Part shown: piece by piece, positions 52,292-61,246 of the stretch | How the letters are laid out: the number at the start of each line of letters is the position of its first letter | How positions within the stretch are numbered: the stretch's first letter is position 1 | Source: Ectobacillus sp042610425 | GTDB lineage: Bacteria; Bacillota; Bacilli; Bacillales; Bacillaceae_G | Length of the DNA: 64,000 nt | Assembly: GCF_042610425.1 (NCBI RefSeq) | Contig: NZ_JBGJZM010000004.1 | Location: 100,270 to 164,269, forward strand | Reading direction: 5' to 3' | Notes under the pieces: generated by a model | What the model was told of the DNA's origin: nothing | The model's input: only the letters and a program-made list of their open reading frames with translations | The model's database searches: none | Made by a program: the position numbers and the translations under genes

Positions 52292-52903
52292 TTACGCCAC
52301 CATCCCATTCAAGTAAACTAATGTGTAGATGAAGATCCAAACGACGTCAAGAAAGTGCCAGTATAAGCTGATAATGAACACTTTTCTTGCTGTAATAGGA
52401 GTTAAACCTCTTTGTACAAGTTGAATAATAACTCCGATAGCCCAGAATGTACCTAACGTTACGTGGGCACCATGTGTTCCGAGAAGAACGAAGAATCCAG
52501 ATAGGAAACCACTCGTTTGCATGGTTGCTCCTAAATGTACATAGTGAACAAATTCATTAATTTCCATGTACAAGAACCCGCCACCAAGAAGTAAAGTAAA
52601 GACTAACCAAGTTAATAAACCTTTCAAGCTACCTTTACGCATTTCATGTACGGCGATACCACAAGTGAAACTACTCGTTAAAAGAAGGAGAGTTTCGATA
52701 ACAACAGGTTGCAATTCAAAAAGTTTCATTGGCGAAGGACCGTTACCAACACGACCAGCCAGTACCAGGTAAGAAGCGAAAAGTGTCGCAAACAGCACGA
52801 TTTCCGCTCCTAGGAAGATCCAGAACCCTAGAATGTTCAAGCGACCTTGGGCATCTTGATACTCTAGAGGGGCATTTTTATATTCTTCACTAATTGCTGC
52901 CAT
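52292..52903 (-). CDS. qoxC: Quinol oxidase aa3-600 subunit III
   Basis: Subunit III of the heme-copper menaquinol oxidase, 203 residues with five membrane helices, the short bacterial form. Signatures are LNILGFWIFLGAEIVLFATLFASYLVL, the conserved Glu in helix III (GTHGAHVTLGTFWAIGV region) and ISLYWHFLDVVWIFIYTLVYL at the C-terminus. GGTGGAG lies before the ATG; 13 bases separate it from qoxB. Confidence 0.95.
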   Translation of the reverse strand: MAAISEEYKNAPLEYQDAQGRLNILGFWIFLGAEIVLFATLFASYLVLAGRVGNGPSPMKLFELQPVVIETLLLLTSSFTCGIAVHEMRKGSLKGLLTWLVFTLLLGGGFLYMEINEFVHYVHLGATMQTSGFLSGFFVLLGTHGAHVTLGTFWAIGVIIQLVQRGLTPITARKVFIISLYWHFLDVVWIFIYTLVYLNGMVA

Positions 52904-52916
52904 TATGCTCCACCTC

Positions 52917-54857
52917 TCATAGTATATTTTCTGTCTTTTTAATTTCTTCTAAGCTTACGTGGTAACCATGATCATAGTCAAAAGAACGAATGTACATGCA
53001 AATGAATATGGCGATAAGCCCAACAATTGCAAGAGGTATCCATTTGAAAACCATGGCGAATCCAGCGATGCCGAAGAAGACAGCCATTATAATTGGTAGA
53101 CCAGTGTTACTTGGCATATGAATAGGCTTAAGATTCTCTACATCAATGTGAGATTCTCCTCTTTTCTTCATGTACCAAAATGCATCAAGCTCTTTAATTT
53201 CAGGTAGTGCAGCAAAGTTATAATGTTGAACAGGAGATTGTGTAGCCCATTCAAGTGTTCTACCACCCCATGGATCACCAGTTACATCACGTTCACCTTT
53301 TAGTGCACTCCAAACGATGTTGTAACCTAAGATGGCAAATCCAGCTGCCATCATAAATGCTCCGACAGTAGCAATTTGGTTTAATCCAGTCCAGCCAAGG
53401 CTAGATGAGTATGTGTACATACGACGAGTCATTCCGTCTAGACCTAAGAAATACATTGGGAAGAAACAGATATTAAATCCAATCATCCATAACCAGAATG
53501 TCCATTTACCAAGACGTTCATTAAGCATATGACCGAACATTTTTGGGTACCAATAAATTAAACCAGCAAACATCGCAAATACTGTACCGGCGATTAATAC
53601 ATAGTGAAAATGCGCAACAAGGAAGTAGCTGTTATGGTATTGATAGTCAGCTGCTGCCATTGCAAGCATAACCCCTGTGACCCCACCAATAACGAAGTTA
53701 GGAATAAATCCTAATGCCCAAAGCATCGGAGTTGTAAAGCGAATTCTTCCTTTGTAAAGGGTGAGTAACCAGTTAAATATTTTAACCCCTGTTGGAATGG
53801 CAATTGCCATCGTTGAGATTGAGAAGAACGAGTTAGCAGCAGGACCAGCACCCATTGTAAAGAAGTGATGGAGCCATACAATCCCACTTAATACAGAAAT
53901 AGCAACCATTGAATAAATCATTGCTTTATAACCAAATAGACGTTTACGAGCAAATGTACTAAATATTTCTGAGAATATACCGAAAGCAGGAAGAATTACG
54001 ATATATACTTCAGGATGTCCCCATACCCAGAATAAGTTTGCCCAAAGCATTGGCATACCATCGTTTGCCATCGTAAAGAAGGCTGTTCCGAAAGTACGGT
54101 CAATACTCATAAGAGCAAGAGCTACAGCTAATACTGGGAACGCAAACAGGATAATGACAGCTGTTATTAAAATAGACCATGTAAACATCGGCATCTGCAT
54201 AAGCTTCATGCCTGGTGTTCTCATTTTTAAAATCGTAACAAGGAAGTTAACCCCTGTCATTAACGTACCAATACCGGAAAGTTGTATAGCAATCGCATAG
54301 TAGTTATTTCCAACACCAGGGCTGAATTCTGTACCAGCTAAAGGCATATAAGAAGTCCAACCAGCATCAGGAGAACCACCAATTACGAATGCGATATTAA
54401 ATAGCATTGCTCCGACAAAGAATAACCAGAAGCTAAGTGCATTTAAGAAAGGAAACGCAACGTCACGCGCTCCAATTTGAAGCGGAACGGCAATGTTCAT
54501 TAATCCAAAAACGAAAGGCATCGCCATGAAAATAATCATAACTGTACCATGTGTTGTAAATATACCGTTATAGTGTTCTGCATTTAAATATGGTGTATCT
54601 GGGAATGTTAATTGAATACGCATCATCATTCCATCCATACCACCACGGAATAGCATAAGTACAGCTGAAATAATATACATTATTCCGATTTTTTTATGGT
54701 CGACAGACGTTAACCATTCGTCCCATAGCCACTTCCATTTTTTGTACTTCGTCAGTACGAAAAGGATACCTAGTGTTACGAGAGCGATAGAAGCGTCGGC
54801 GCCGTAAATAATCGGGTCACCTGTGACAAAAAATTGATCAAGCTTCACTATCTTCAC
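52917..54857 (-). CDS. qoxB: Quinol oxidase aa3-600 subunit I
   Basis: Catalytic heme-copper subunit of 646 residues with about 14-15 membrane helices. It carries low-spin heme and the heme-CuB site where O2 is reduced to water while protons are pumped. Landmarks are TTHGTVMIIFMAMPF (heme-a His), WGHPEVYIVILPAFG (CuB His and the cross-linked Tyr), WLHHFFTMG (two CuB His) and NSYFLVAHFHYVL (both heme irons). The proton-channel helix has SGIGTLMTGVNFLVTI. Start overlaps no gene; 18 bases follow qoxA. Main aerobic oxidase of bacilli. Confidence 0.97.
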   Translation of the reverse strand: MKIVKLDQFFVTGDPIIYGADASIALVTLGILFVLTKYKKWKWLWDEWLTSVDHKKIGIMYIISAVLMLFRGGMDGMMMRIQLTFPDTPYLNAEHYNGIFTTHGTVMIIFMAMPFVFGLMNIAVPLQIGARDVAFPFLNALSFWLFFVGAMLFNIAFVIGGSPDAGWTSYMPLAGTEFSPGVGNNYYAIAIQLSGIGTLMTGVNFLVTILKMRTPGMKLMQMPMFTWSILITAVIILFAFPVLAVALALMSIDRTFGTAFFTMANDGMPMLWANLFWVWGHPEVYIVILPAFGIFSEIFSTFARKRLFGYKAMIYSMVAISVLSGIVWLHHFFTMGAGPAANSFFSISTMAIAIPTGVKIFNWLLTLYKGRIRFTTPMLWALGFIPNFVIGGVTGVMLAMAAADYQYHNSYFLVAHFHYVLIAGTVFAMFAGLIYWYPKMFGHMLNERLGKWTFWLWMIGFNICFFPMYFLGLDGMTRRMYTYSSSLGWTGLNQIATVGAFMMAAGFAILGYNIVWSALKGERDVTGDPWGGRTLEWATQSPVQHYNFAALPEIKELDAFWYMKKRGESHIDVENLKPIHMPSNTGLPIIMAVFFGIAGFAMVFKWIPLAIVGLIAIFICMYIRSFDYDHGYHVSLEEIKKTENIL

Positions 54858-54875
54858 TCCAATCTGTAGTATGCT

Positions 54876-55754
54876 CTATTTTTTATTTTTGTAGTAGTTG
54901 TAATCGCAATATTCAAGTGATTTCGGATCAACATATTTTAAGTGATTACTAGAATAAGACATACGACCTACTACGCCAGGTTCAATGATGCTATTATATT
55001 TGTCTTCTGAAAGCTTAGGAGCAGTTTGTTGTACATCTTTTACCCATTTTTGATAGTCATCTTTTGATTGAGAAACAACTTGGAACTCCATTGATGTGAA
55101 GTCTTTACCAGAAAAGTTAGAGCTACGTCCTAAATATTCGCCAGGATTATCAGCTTGTAAGTATAAGTCCATGACCATACCATTCATTGTGTACTTCATA
55201 CCACCAAGGTCTGGAATCCAGAAGGCATTCATTGGTCCTACAGAAGTAAGTTTGAATTTAATAGGTACACCCGCTGGAATGTTTACATAGTTAACGGTTT
55301 CAATATTTTCTTCAGGATAACTAAAAATCCATTTCCAGTTGGCTGATGTTACGTAAATTTCGACAGGTTTTACATTACTGTCCGTATTTACAGGTGGTTT
55401 TTCTAACGCAAATGTTGTTTTTACAGTAGGGATAGCTAGTGCGATAACAATGATGATAGGAACTAGAGTCCAAATGAATTCAAGTACTTTATTTCCTTCT
55501 TGTTCCGGTGGTTCATAATCCATGTTATCTGGGCGTTCACGATACTTGATTACTACAATCGTAAACAAAGTGAAAACAACTACGATAATGACAAGCATTA
55601 ATGCAATTGACCACATAATCAAGTTGTATTCGCTTCTTGCAACAGGACCTTGTGGATTCAGCACCGAGATATTTTGGCATCCCCCAAGGAACGACAAAAT
55701 GAGTGATAGTGGAAGAAGTGAAGCAAGCTTCCAAAATGGTTTCTTTGGTTGCAC
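54876..55754 (-). CDS. qoxA: Quinol oxidase aa3-600 subunit II (lipoprotein)
   Basis: Subunit II of 292 residues. Lipobox FLGGC gives lipid-modified Cys26, followed by two membrane helices (about residues 45-70 and 90-110, LVPIIIVIALAIPTV) and an external cupredoxin domain. The CuA ligands of cytochrome c oxidases are missing (GRSSNFSGKDFTSMEF where they would be), which marks it as a quinol oxidase subunit. IPDLGGMKYTMNGMVMDLYLQAD is typical of QoxA. First gene of the operon; ribosome site AAAGGAG is before its ATG. Confidence 0.96.
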   Translation of the reverse strand: MQPKKPFWKLASLLPLSLILSFLGGCQNISVLNPQGPVARSEYNLIMWSIALMLVIIVVVFTLFTIVVIKYRERPDNMDYEPPEQEGNKVLEFIWTLVPIIIVIALAIPTVKTTFALEKPPVNTDSNVKPVEIYVTSANWKWIFSYPEENIETVNYVNIPAGVPIKFKLTSVGPMNAFWIPDLGGMKYTMNGMVMDLYLQADNPGEYLGRSSNFSGKDFTSMEFQVVSQSKDDYQKWVKDVQQTAPKLSEDKYNSIIEPGVVGRMSYSSNHLKYVDPKSLEYCDYNYYKNKK

Positions 55755-56223
55755 GTTATAAAACTCCTTTCTCTTTTGAATTACACTTACCTAATTAAAT
55801 AATATAGTCTTTTGCTAATAAAATTAGCAATAGATTGACGTATATTGTTGAAAATTAGACACAAATACATCTTTTTTACGTTGAAAAAGTATTTCAACGT
55901 ATTTATATTGTAAACTATTTTTCTAGATTGTCGTTAGTTTTTTGCATATTTTTTTCTGTAACATTTTGTAAATAAGAAAATTGTTATCTACATATATAAA
56001 ATAAGACTAAAAAGTTGATAAATCAATAATGAAAATGCTTTCTATAAATAGAAAAATTAAGGATATTACACAAAAATCCCGTATGTTTTATTATGCTTTT
56101 TAAGAGTAATAGATTGAATTGTATGTATTTTTATACTTTAATATACATTTGATATGGACGTTTTTCCGACACATTTCTACTCTACAATAAGAATGAAACT
56201 ACTAGAAATAAGGAGGATTCATT
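55755..56223. other. AT-rich divergent intergenic region between qoxA and the 35-residue-repeat gene
   Basis: About 470 bases that must hold the promoters of both neighbours. The clearest element is the perfect palindrome ACGTTGAAA-aagta-TTTCAACGT at 55878-55900, about 125-145 bases upstream of qoxA, a possible operator or terminator-like hairpin. I see no other defined element or small gene. Confidence 0.5.
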
Positions 56224-56679
56224 ATGAATAAGAAGATTATCGTGTTCTCACTAGCTGGAGTTTTAGTTACAGGAGGATTATTGGGAGTTAGTAATGCGCT
56301 TGCTGCTCAAACGAATACACAAAGTAGTCAAACAACTATTTCCGATCATTTAAAACAAGCGGCATCTCGTCTTGGAATTAACATCGATGGTAAAACTAAG
56401 AAAGAGGTACGTAAGGAAGTTCGTCAAGCAACAAAAAGTAAAAAAGAGCAAAATCTTACTAAAGCTGCTGCGAAATTAGGAATTTCTACTGAAGGAAAAG
56501 ATACGAAGGAAATTCGTAAAGAAGTGAAGGAAGCAGTCCAACAAAAGCGTGTAGATCACTTGAATAAGGTAGCGAAGAGTTTTGGTATTACGACTGATGG
56601 AAAGTCCGTTGAGCAAATAAAAAAAGAAGTAAAGGACGCAAGAGCTGCAAAAAAACAACCAACACAACCACAAGCTTAA
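56224..56679 (+). CDS. Secreted protein of three 35-residue helical repeats
   Basis: Protein of 151 residues with a signal peptide (about residues 1-28, cleavage probably after LAA). Three units follow, with consensus A(S/A)xLGIxTxGKx6IRKEV. The (L/F)GI triplets begin at residues 50, 85 and 120, exactly 35 apart. The linkers are very basic (QATKSKKEQN, AVQQKRVDH), and the tail is KKQPTQPQA. The core motif is the same as in the seven-repeat protein at 28031, where the period is 28. No known domain is recognised. It has AAGGAGG before the ATG and a 17-base-pair hairpin after it, and lies just upstream of a two-component system. Confidence 0.85.
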   Translation: MNKKIIVFSLAGVLVTGGLLGVSNALAAQTNTQSSQTTISDHLKQAASRLGINIDGKTKKEVRKEVRQATKSKKEQNLTKAAAKLGISTEGKDTKEIRKEVKEAVQQKRVDHLNKVAKSFGITTDGKSVEQIKKEVKDARAAKKQPTQPQA

Positions 56680-56704
56680 TAAGTTTAGTCTTAATTAAAT
56701 GAAA

Positions 56705-56750
56705 ATACTAAATAAGAAGGGTAGAATCGTTTCCCCTTCTTATTTAGTAT
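56705..56750 (+). terminator. Hairpin after the 35-residue-repeat gene
   Basis: Perfect 17-base arms, ATACTAAATAAGAAGGG and CCCTTCTTATTTAGTAT, around a 12-base loop. The U-rich part is inside the right arm, so it probably terminates. Confidence 0.75.
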
Positions 56751-56869
56751 GTATCGATTTTTTACATTGATAATAGTATAAATGAATAAGCGTCAGCATT
56801 CATAAAGTTAGGGAAGGGTCAATGGAATAAACTCCTTCCAAACTATGCATGTAGGATAAGGGTGAAAAA

Positions 56870-57550
56870 ATGAAGAAAGTATTAATTGTAGAGGATGAAG
56901 TAGCAATTGCGAAGGTGTTAAGTGCCTATTTACGAAAAGCTGGATTTGATGTGTTTATGGTTCAAAATGGAAATCATGCTTTAGAAATATTTCAAGTGAG
57001 TAAGCCGGCACTAGTTATTCTTGATGTTATGCTACCAGGCCGAAATGGATGGGAGGTTCTTTCTTATATAAGAAAGACAAGCTCGTGTCCAGTAATTATG
57101 CTAACAGCATTAGGACAAACGAAGGATAAATTAAAAGGATTTTCAGCAGGAGCCGATGATTACATTTCTAAGCCGTTTGCGCCGGAAGAAGTAGTTGCAC
57201 GCGTAAATGCGATTTTAAGACGTCCGTCATCACTTGTTGAGAAGAATAGTGTATGTTTTGGCGGACTCAAAATTGATTTTAGCGGTTCTGCTGTATATTT
57301 AAATGGAAATGCTATAGAGTTAGCACCTAGAGATTTATCTTTGTTGTTTTACTTAGCAGAATACCCTAATCAAACCTTTACAAGAGATCAACTTCTTGAT
57401 CAGGTATGGGGTATGGATTATGAAGGGAGTGATCGAGCTGTTGATTTGTCGATTAAACGATTACGACAAGTTCTAAAGGAATGGGGAGCAGAAGAAGGAG
57501 AAATTAAAACATTACGAGGAGTGGGGTATCAACTTTGTGTCTATGAATAA
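56870..57550 (+). CDS. OmpR/PhoB family response regulator (second system)
   Basis: Response regulator of 226 residues with acidic residues in VEDEVAIAK, phospho-acceptor Asp52 in ILDVMLPGRNGWE, switch Lys in DDYISKPFAPEE, and a winged-helix C-terminal domain ending TLRGVGYQLCVYE. The 3' end overlaps the kinase start by eight bases. The signal is unknown; the closest upstream gene encodes the secreted 35-residue-repeat protein and the closest downstream a C39-type lipoprotein, both possible targets by position only. Confidence 0.93.
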   Translation: MKKVLIVEDEVAIAKVLSAYLRKAGFDVFMVQNGNHALEIFQVSKPALVILDVMLPGRNGWEVLSYIRKTSSCPVIMLTALGQTKDKLKGFSAGADDYISKPFAPEEVVARVNAILRRPSSLVEKNSVCFGGLKIDFSGSAVYLNGNAIELAPRDLSLLFYLAEYPNQTFTRDQLLDQVWGMDYEGSDRAVDLSIKRLRQVLKEWGAEEGEIKTLRGVGYQLCVYE

Positions 57551-58964
57551 AAAAGTACCTTTATTACAATATTGGACAAGACGATATGTAATTATATTAT
57601 TTACAAGCTTATTAGTGGTAGGGATTTTATCCGGTGTATGGATAAATCGTTCAACCAAGGAAAATCGTTTGAAAATTATAGAGGTTTATGCACAAAGCAT
57701 AGCGGAAAAAATTGCTCCGTTTCTAAATGATCGAAACCCAGCCACTATTAATAAGCAGGTTCGGCAAAGAGAAAAAAATTTTTTTGAGAAGAAAACAATT
57801 GTGAAGAATGTTGATTTACACTTTCGCATTGTTAATGAAAATGGTGACCTTCTATTTGAACATAATCCCTTCTCAGACACTGTACCTATTCTACCTACAT
57901 CTACGGAGCAACAAACCCAAAAGTGGCAAGATAATAAAGGAAAAATATGGTATGAAATTACAACCCCGATTATACAGGACGATAAAACAGTAGGTGTACT
58001 TTATGTTATCGTGCCAGATCAAGCCCTTTTTGGAAAAACAGATATCACCAAATACTGGTATGTACTCATGTTTTTAATAACAGTAGGTTTTGCAGGTTGG
58101 TTTGTTATTTATTTGCTTTCTAAAAAGTTAAGTACCCCTATTCAAAAGCTGGCTATTGCTGCAGAGCAAATTAGTGTTGGAAATTATGATGTACAAGTTG
58201 ACGAAGAGTTAGTAGAACAAGAACTGTATGAACTAAGTACTTCGTTTCAAGCGATGGCAGAGCGATTAAGAGAGTTAGAGGAATTACGAACTGTTCTTCT
58301 AGCAGGTGTAACCCACGAACTGAAAACCCCAGTTACTTCCATTAGTGGTCTTATTCAAGCGGTACGAGATAAAGTTGTAACTGGTCAGGAGGCAGATGAA
58401 TTTCTAGAGATGTCACTTACGCAAGCAACAAGGTTGCAAACTATGGTAAATGAACTTCTTGACTTTAATGCATTTGCATCAGGGGTATTTCAGATGAATG
58501 TATCTGTATTTTCATTACAGACGTTGTTTCATGAGATTGAACAACAATGGAAGATAGGAAAAGAAAATGAAGCAGTCACACTCGAAATAGACACTCCGGA
58601 ACAAGAGCTACTTGTAAAGGCAGATCAAAACAGAACACAACAAATTTTATTAAATCTTTTAAATAATGCACGTGACGCAAGTAGGGAACAGGTATTCATT
58701 CAACTCACTGCCACAGATGAAACTGAAGACGCATATGCAGTTCGAGTGACAGATTACGGAGTTGGAATACAAATAGATGAACAAAGGCATATTTTTGAAC
58801 GCTTTTACCGAGGTGAAAATAAGAAATATCAGAAGCGTGGTCTTGGTCTGGGGCTGTCAATGAGTAAAATGCTAGCTGAAGCTATGGGGGGATCACTTGT
58901 TTTGGAATCCAGCATACCGAATAAGAAGACGACTTTCTTATTACTTCTTCCTAAGGCTAAATAG
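57543..58964 (+). CDS. Sensor histidine kinase of the second two-component system
   Basis: Membrane kinase of 473 residues from the ATG at 57543 (a GTG two codons earlier is in frame). It has TM1 (about residues 13-35), an extracytoplasmic sensor of about 130 residues, TM2 (about residues 168-190), and a HAMP domain (LSTPIQKLAIAAEQISVGNYDVQV). The H-box LLAGVTHELKTPVTSISG has phospho-His258. The catalytic domain has LLNLLNNARDAS, DYGVGI and RGLGLGLSMSKMLAE. All motifs are intact. Confidence 0.93.
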   Translation: MNKKVPLLQYWTRRYVIILFTSLLVVGILSGVWINRSTKENRLKIIEVYAQSIAEKIAPFLNDRNPATINKQVRQREKNFFEKKTIVKNVDLHFRIVNENGDLLFEHNPFSDTVPILPTSTEQQTQKWQDNKGKIWYEITTPIIQDDKTVGVLYVIVPDQALFGKTDITKYWYVLMFLITVGFAGWFVIYLLSKKLSTPIQKLAIAAEQISVGNYDVQVDEELVEQELYELSTSFQAMAERLRELEELRTVLLAGVTHELKTPVTSISGLIQAVRDKVVTGQEADEFLEMSLTQATRLQTMVNELLDFNAFASGVFQMNVSVFSLQTLFHEIEQQWKIGKENEAVTLEIDTPEQELLVKADQNRTQQILLNLLNNARDASREQVFIQLTATDETEDAYAVRVTDYGVGIQIDEQRHIFERFYRGENKKYQKRGLGLGLSMSKMLAEAMGGSLVLESSIPNKKTTFLLLLPKAK

Positions 58965-59058
58965 CAATGAATGAGCATAGGAAAGTTCTACTTTATAGTT
59001 GCAGGCATCTCTGTATCTTGTACAATAAGGATATAAATGATGTGGGAGCTAGAAACAA

Positions 59059-59811
59059 ATGATAAAGAAGAGAAGACTATTCATTCCGTTTTTGTTAATC
59101 GTTTTGGTTGGAACAGGGTGCAAAAATGGGGCCTTGGATTTGGTTGATCAAGGTAAAAATAAAATAATTCAAACAACACAACAAATTCGATTTGATTTAT
59201 CAGGATCGGCTAAAGAACATGCGATGATTGAAGGAGTACCGTTTATTCAACAGTTACCGGAACTACGACGGGGATGTGAGGTAACAAGTCTCACGATGCT
59301 GCTTCAATATAATGGAATTCAAACCGATAAGATGAAGTTAGCAAAGGAGATAGAACGGGTACCGTTTAAACAGAATCAAATTCATGGAAATCCAAACGAT
59401 GGGTTTGTCGGAGATATTTATTCTACTTCTAATCCGGGCTATGGTGTTTACCATAAGCCAATTTATCGTTTAGCACAAACTTATGCACCAAATAAAGTGA
59501 TGGATTTAACCGGACGTGACATAGCTGATATTTATAAATCTGTAAGTATGGGTTCGCCTGTGTGGGTTATTACAAACACTACATTTGAACCGTTACCAGA
59601 TTCTGAATTTGAAACATGGAGCACGAAAGATGGCGATGTTAAAATTACATATCATGAGCACAGTGTTGTTATTGTAGGCTATGATAATAACAATGTGTAT
59701 GTGCAAGATCCGCTTGCTGATGGACCGAAATCAGCCATACCACGTGACAATTTTGAAAAAGCATGGGAACAGATGGGAAAGCAAGCTATAGCAATCATTC
59801 CGAAAATCTAA
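59059..59811 (+). CDS. Lipoprotein with C39-type cysteine peptidase domain (YvpB-like)
   Basis: Surface lipoprotein of 250 residues. Lipobox LVGTGC gives lipidated Cys21. The papain-like C39_2 domain covers about residues 55-250: GVPFIQQLPELRRGCEVTSL with nucleophile Cys73, NPGYGVYHKPIYRLA, and TYHEHSVVIVGYDNNNVYVQDP with His201 and a later Asp as the other catalytic residues. Such proteins are common in Firmicutes; substrates are unknown. Bacteriocin-exporter C39 domains are related but are fused to ABC transporters, which is not so here. A weak ribosome site (GGGAGC) precedes the ATG. Confidence 0.88.
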   Translation: MIKKRRLFIPFLLIVLVGTGCKNGALDLVDQGKNKIIQTTQQIRFDLSGSAKEHAMIEGVPFIQQLPELRRGCEVTSLTMLLQYNGIQTDKMKLAKEIERVPFKQNQIHGNPNDGFVGDIYSTSNPGYGVYHKPIYRLAQTYAPNKVMDLTGRDIADIYKSVSMGSPVWVITNTTFEPLPDSEFETWSTKDGDVKITYHEHSVVIVGYDNNNVYVQDPLADGPKSAIPRDNFEKAWEQMGKQAIAIIPKI

Positions 59812-60004
59812 ATTGATAATGAAATTGAAAATAGTTCCGAATTATATTATCTACTCTACTATTAAGAAGAAAATTATTGTGTACAACATGTTGCATGAAA
59901 GAAAACGCTTCAGGGAATACCATCAATGTATAGTAAGAAATAAAGCGATAGGAGGTTAGATGAAATAAATATCCAAATTCTAGGTTGTATGGATACATCT
60001 CTCG

Positions 60005-60041
60005 TTTACATTAAATACACAATCATTACACTAAATTTACA
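60005..60041 (+). promoter_or_regulatory. PhoP-box-like direct repeats upstream of pstS
   Basis: TTTACA (60005), AATACA (60014), ATTACA (60025) and TTTACA (60036) recur at about 10-11 bases, like the TT(A/T)ACA repeats bound by Bacillus PhoP. They are about 240 bases from the pstS start. The rest of 59812-60278 is non-coding; AATATTAG/CTAATATT (60193-60212) forms a perfect hairpin in the leader. Confidence 0.6.
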
Positions 60042-60278
60042 ATTAGGATTGTTTGTTAATTGAATACTGAAAATATAAGGGTGCTAAATCATGTGAAAAC
60101 AATGTACTTAGTATTTAAAGTAGTGGTATTTCATTAATGTCTAGTAATAATAAGGCATTTACTTAAAATTAAAATTTGATTAATACTTACACAATATTAG
60201 TGTCCTAATATTAGATTGTACTGAAAAGTAGGCAATAACGGTCAAATAAGAAACTTAAAATTGTATGGGGGTTCGGAA

Positions 60279-61166
60279 ATGATTAAGAAAAGTTTAAAAC
60301 TTACTTTCGCTGCTTTACTAGTTACAGGTGCTCTTGCAGCATGTGGACAAACTACAGACAACAAGACTAATACTGCAACACCAGCACCAAAACAAGAAAT
60401 TTCTGGTACAATTACAGCTGCTGGATCTACAGCATTACAACCACTTGCTGAAGAAGCTGCTACAGCATTCATGGCTGCAAACCCAAAAGTTTCTATCACA
60501 ATCCAAGGCGGCGGTAGTGGAACTGGTATTAACCAAGTAGCTTCTGGTGCTATCCAAATTGGTAACTCTGATGTGACTTCTGCTTCTAAATTAGATGCTG
60601 ACAAAGCTAAAGAACTTACTGACACAAAAGTTGCAGGGATTGCATTTGCAGTTGTTGTAAATAAAGATGTTGAAGTAACAAACTTAACTACTCAACAAAT
60701 TCAAGATATCTTCTCTGGAAAAGTAACAAACTGGAAAGATGTTGGCGGTAAAGACGCAAAAATCAACGTAATCAACCGTCCTGCTTCTTCTGGTACTCGT
60801 GCTACATTTGAAAAGACATTATTAAAGGGTACAAAAGCTAACGACAGCATCGGTACTGCTCAAGATGCTAACGGTTCTGTAGAAACTGCAGTTAATTCAA
60901 CTTCTGGTTCTATCAGCTATCTTGCAATGTCTTACTTAGTTGGAGATAAAAAAGGCGCTCTTAAAACTTTACAAATCGACGGCGTTGACGCTACAACTGA
61001 AAACATTGCTGCTGGAAAGTATCCGTTCTGGTCTTACGAATACATGATTACTAAAGGCGCACCTGCAGATGCTAACAAAGCTTTCATTGATTACATCGCC
61101 GGTAAAGATTTCGAAAAGAAAGTAACAGACATGGGTTATATCCCAATGACAAAACTTAACAAATAA
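60279..61166 (+). CDS. pstS: Phosphate ABC transporter substrate-binding lipoprotein
   Basis: Phosphate-binding lipoprotein of 295 residues. The ATG at 60279 puts the lipobox at LAAC with Cys22; an in-frame start at 60261 is less likely since GGGGG lies between them. Phosphate-site motifs are GAGSTALQPLAEEAATAF, the Ser/Gly-rich GGGSGTGINQVASGAIQIGNSD and NRPASSGTRATFEK. The codon use is notably regular, as in highly expressed genes. Expression is expected under phosphate limitation through the PhoPR system; box-like repeats are upstream. A partial terminator follows, which commonly lets pstS exceed the permeases. Confidence 0.96.
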   Translation: MIKKSLKLTFAALLVTGALAACGQTTDNKTNTATPAPKQEISGTITAAGSTALQPLAEEAATAFMAANPKVSITIQGGGSGTGINQVASGAIQIGNSDVTSASKLDADKAKELTDTKVAGIAFAVVVNKDVEVTNLTTQQIQDIFSGKVTNWKDVGGKDAKINVINRPASSGTRATFEKTLLKGTKANDSIGTAQDANGSVETAVNSTSGSISYLAMSYLVGDKKGALKTLQIDGVDATTENIAAGKYPFWSYEYMITKGAPADANKAFIDYIAGKDFEKKVTDMGYIPMTKLNK

Positions 61167-61182
61167 TTCAATCGATTTTCTT

Positions 61183-61213
61183 AAACAGGCTGGCCAATAG
61201 AGCCAGTCTGTTT
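61183..61213 (+). terminator. Hairpin between pstS and pstC (attenuating terminator)
   Basis: AAACAGGCTGGC pairs with GCCAGTCTGTTT over a seven-base loop, followed only by ATTC. Likely a leaky terminator or 3' stabiliser for pstS mRNA. Confidence 0.75.
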
Positions 61214-61246
61214 ATTCAATTTTATGTAGGTAAGGTGATTGCTTAG

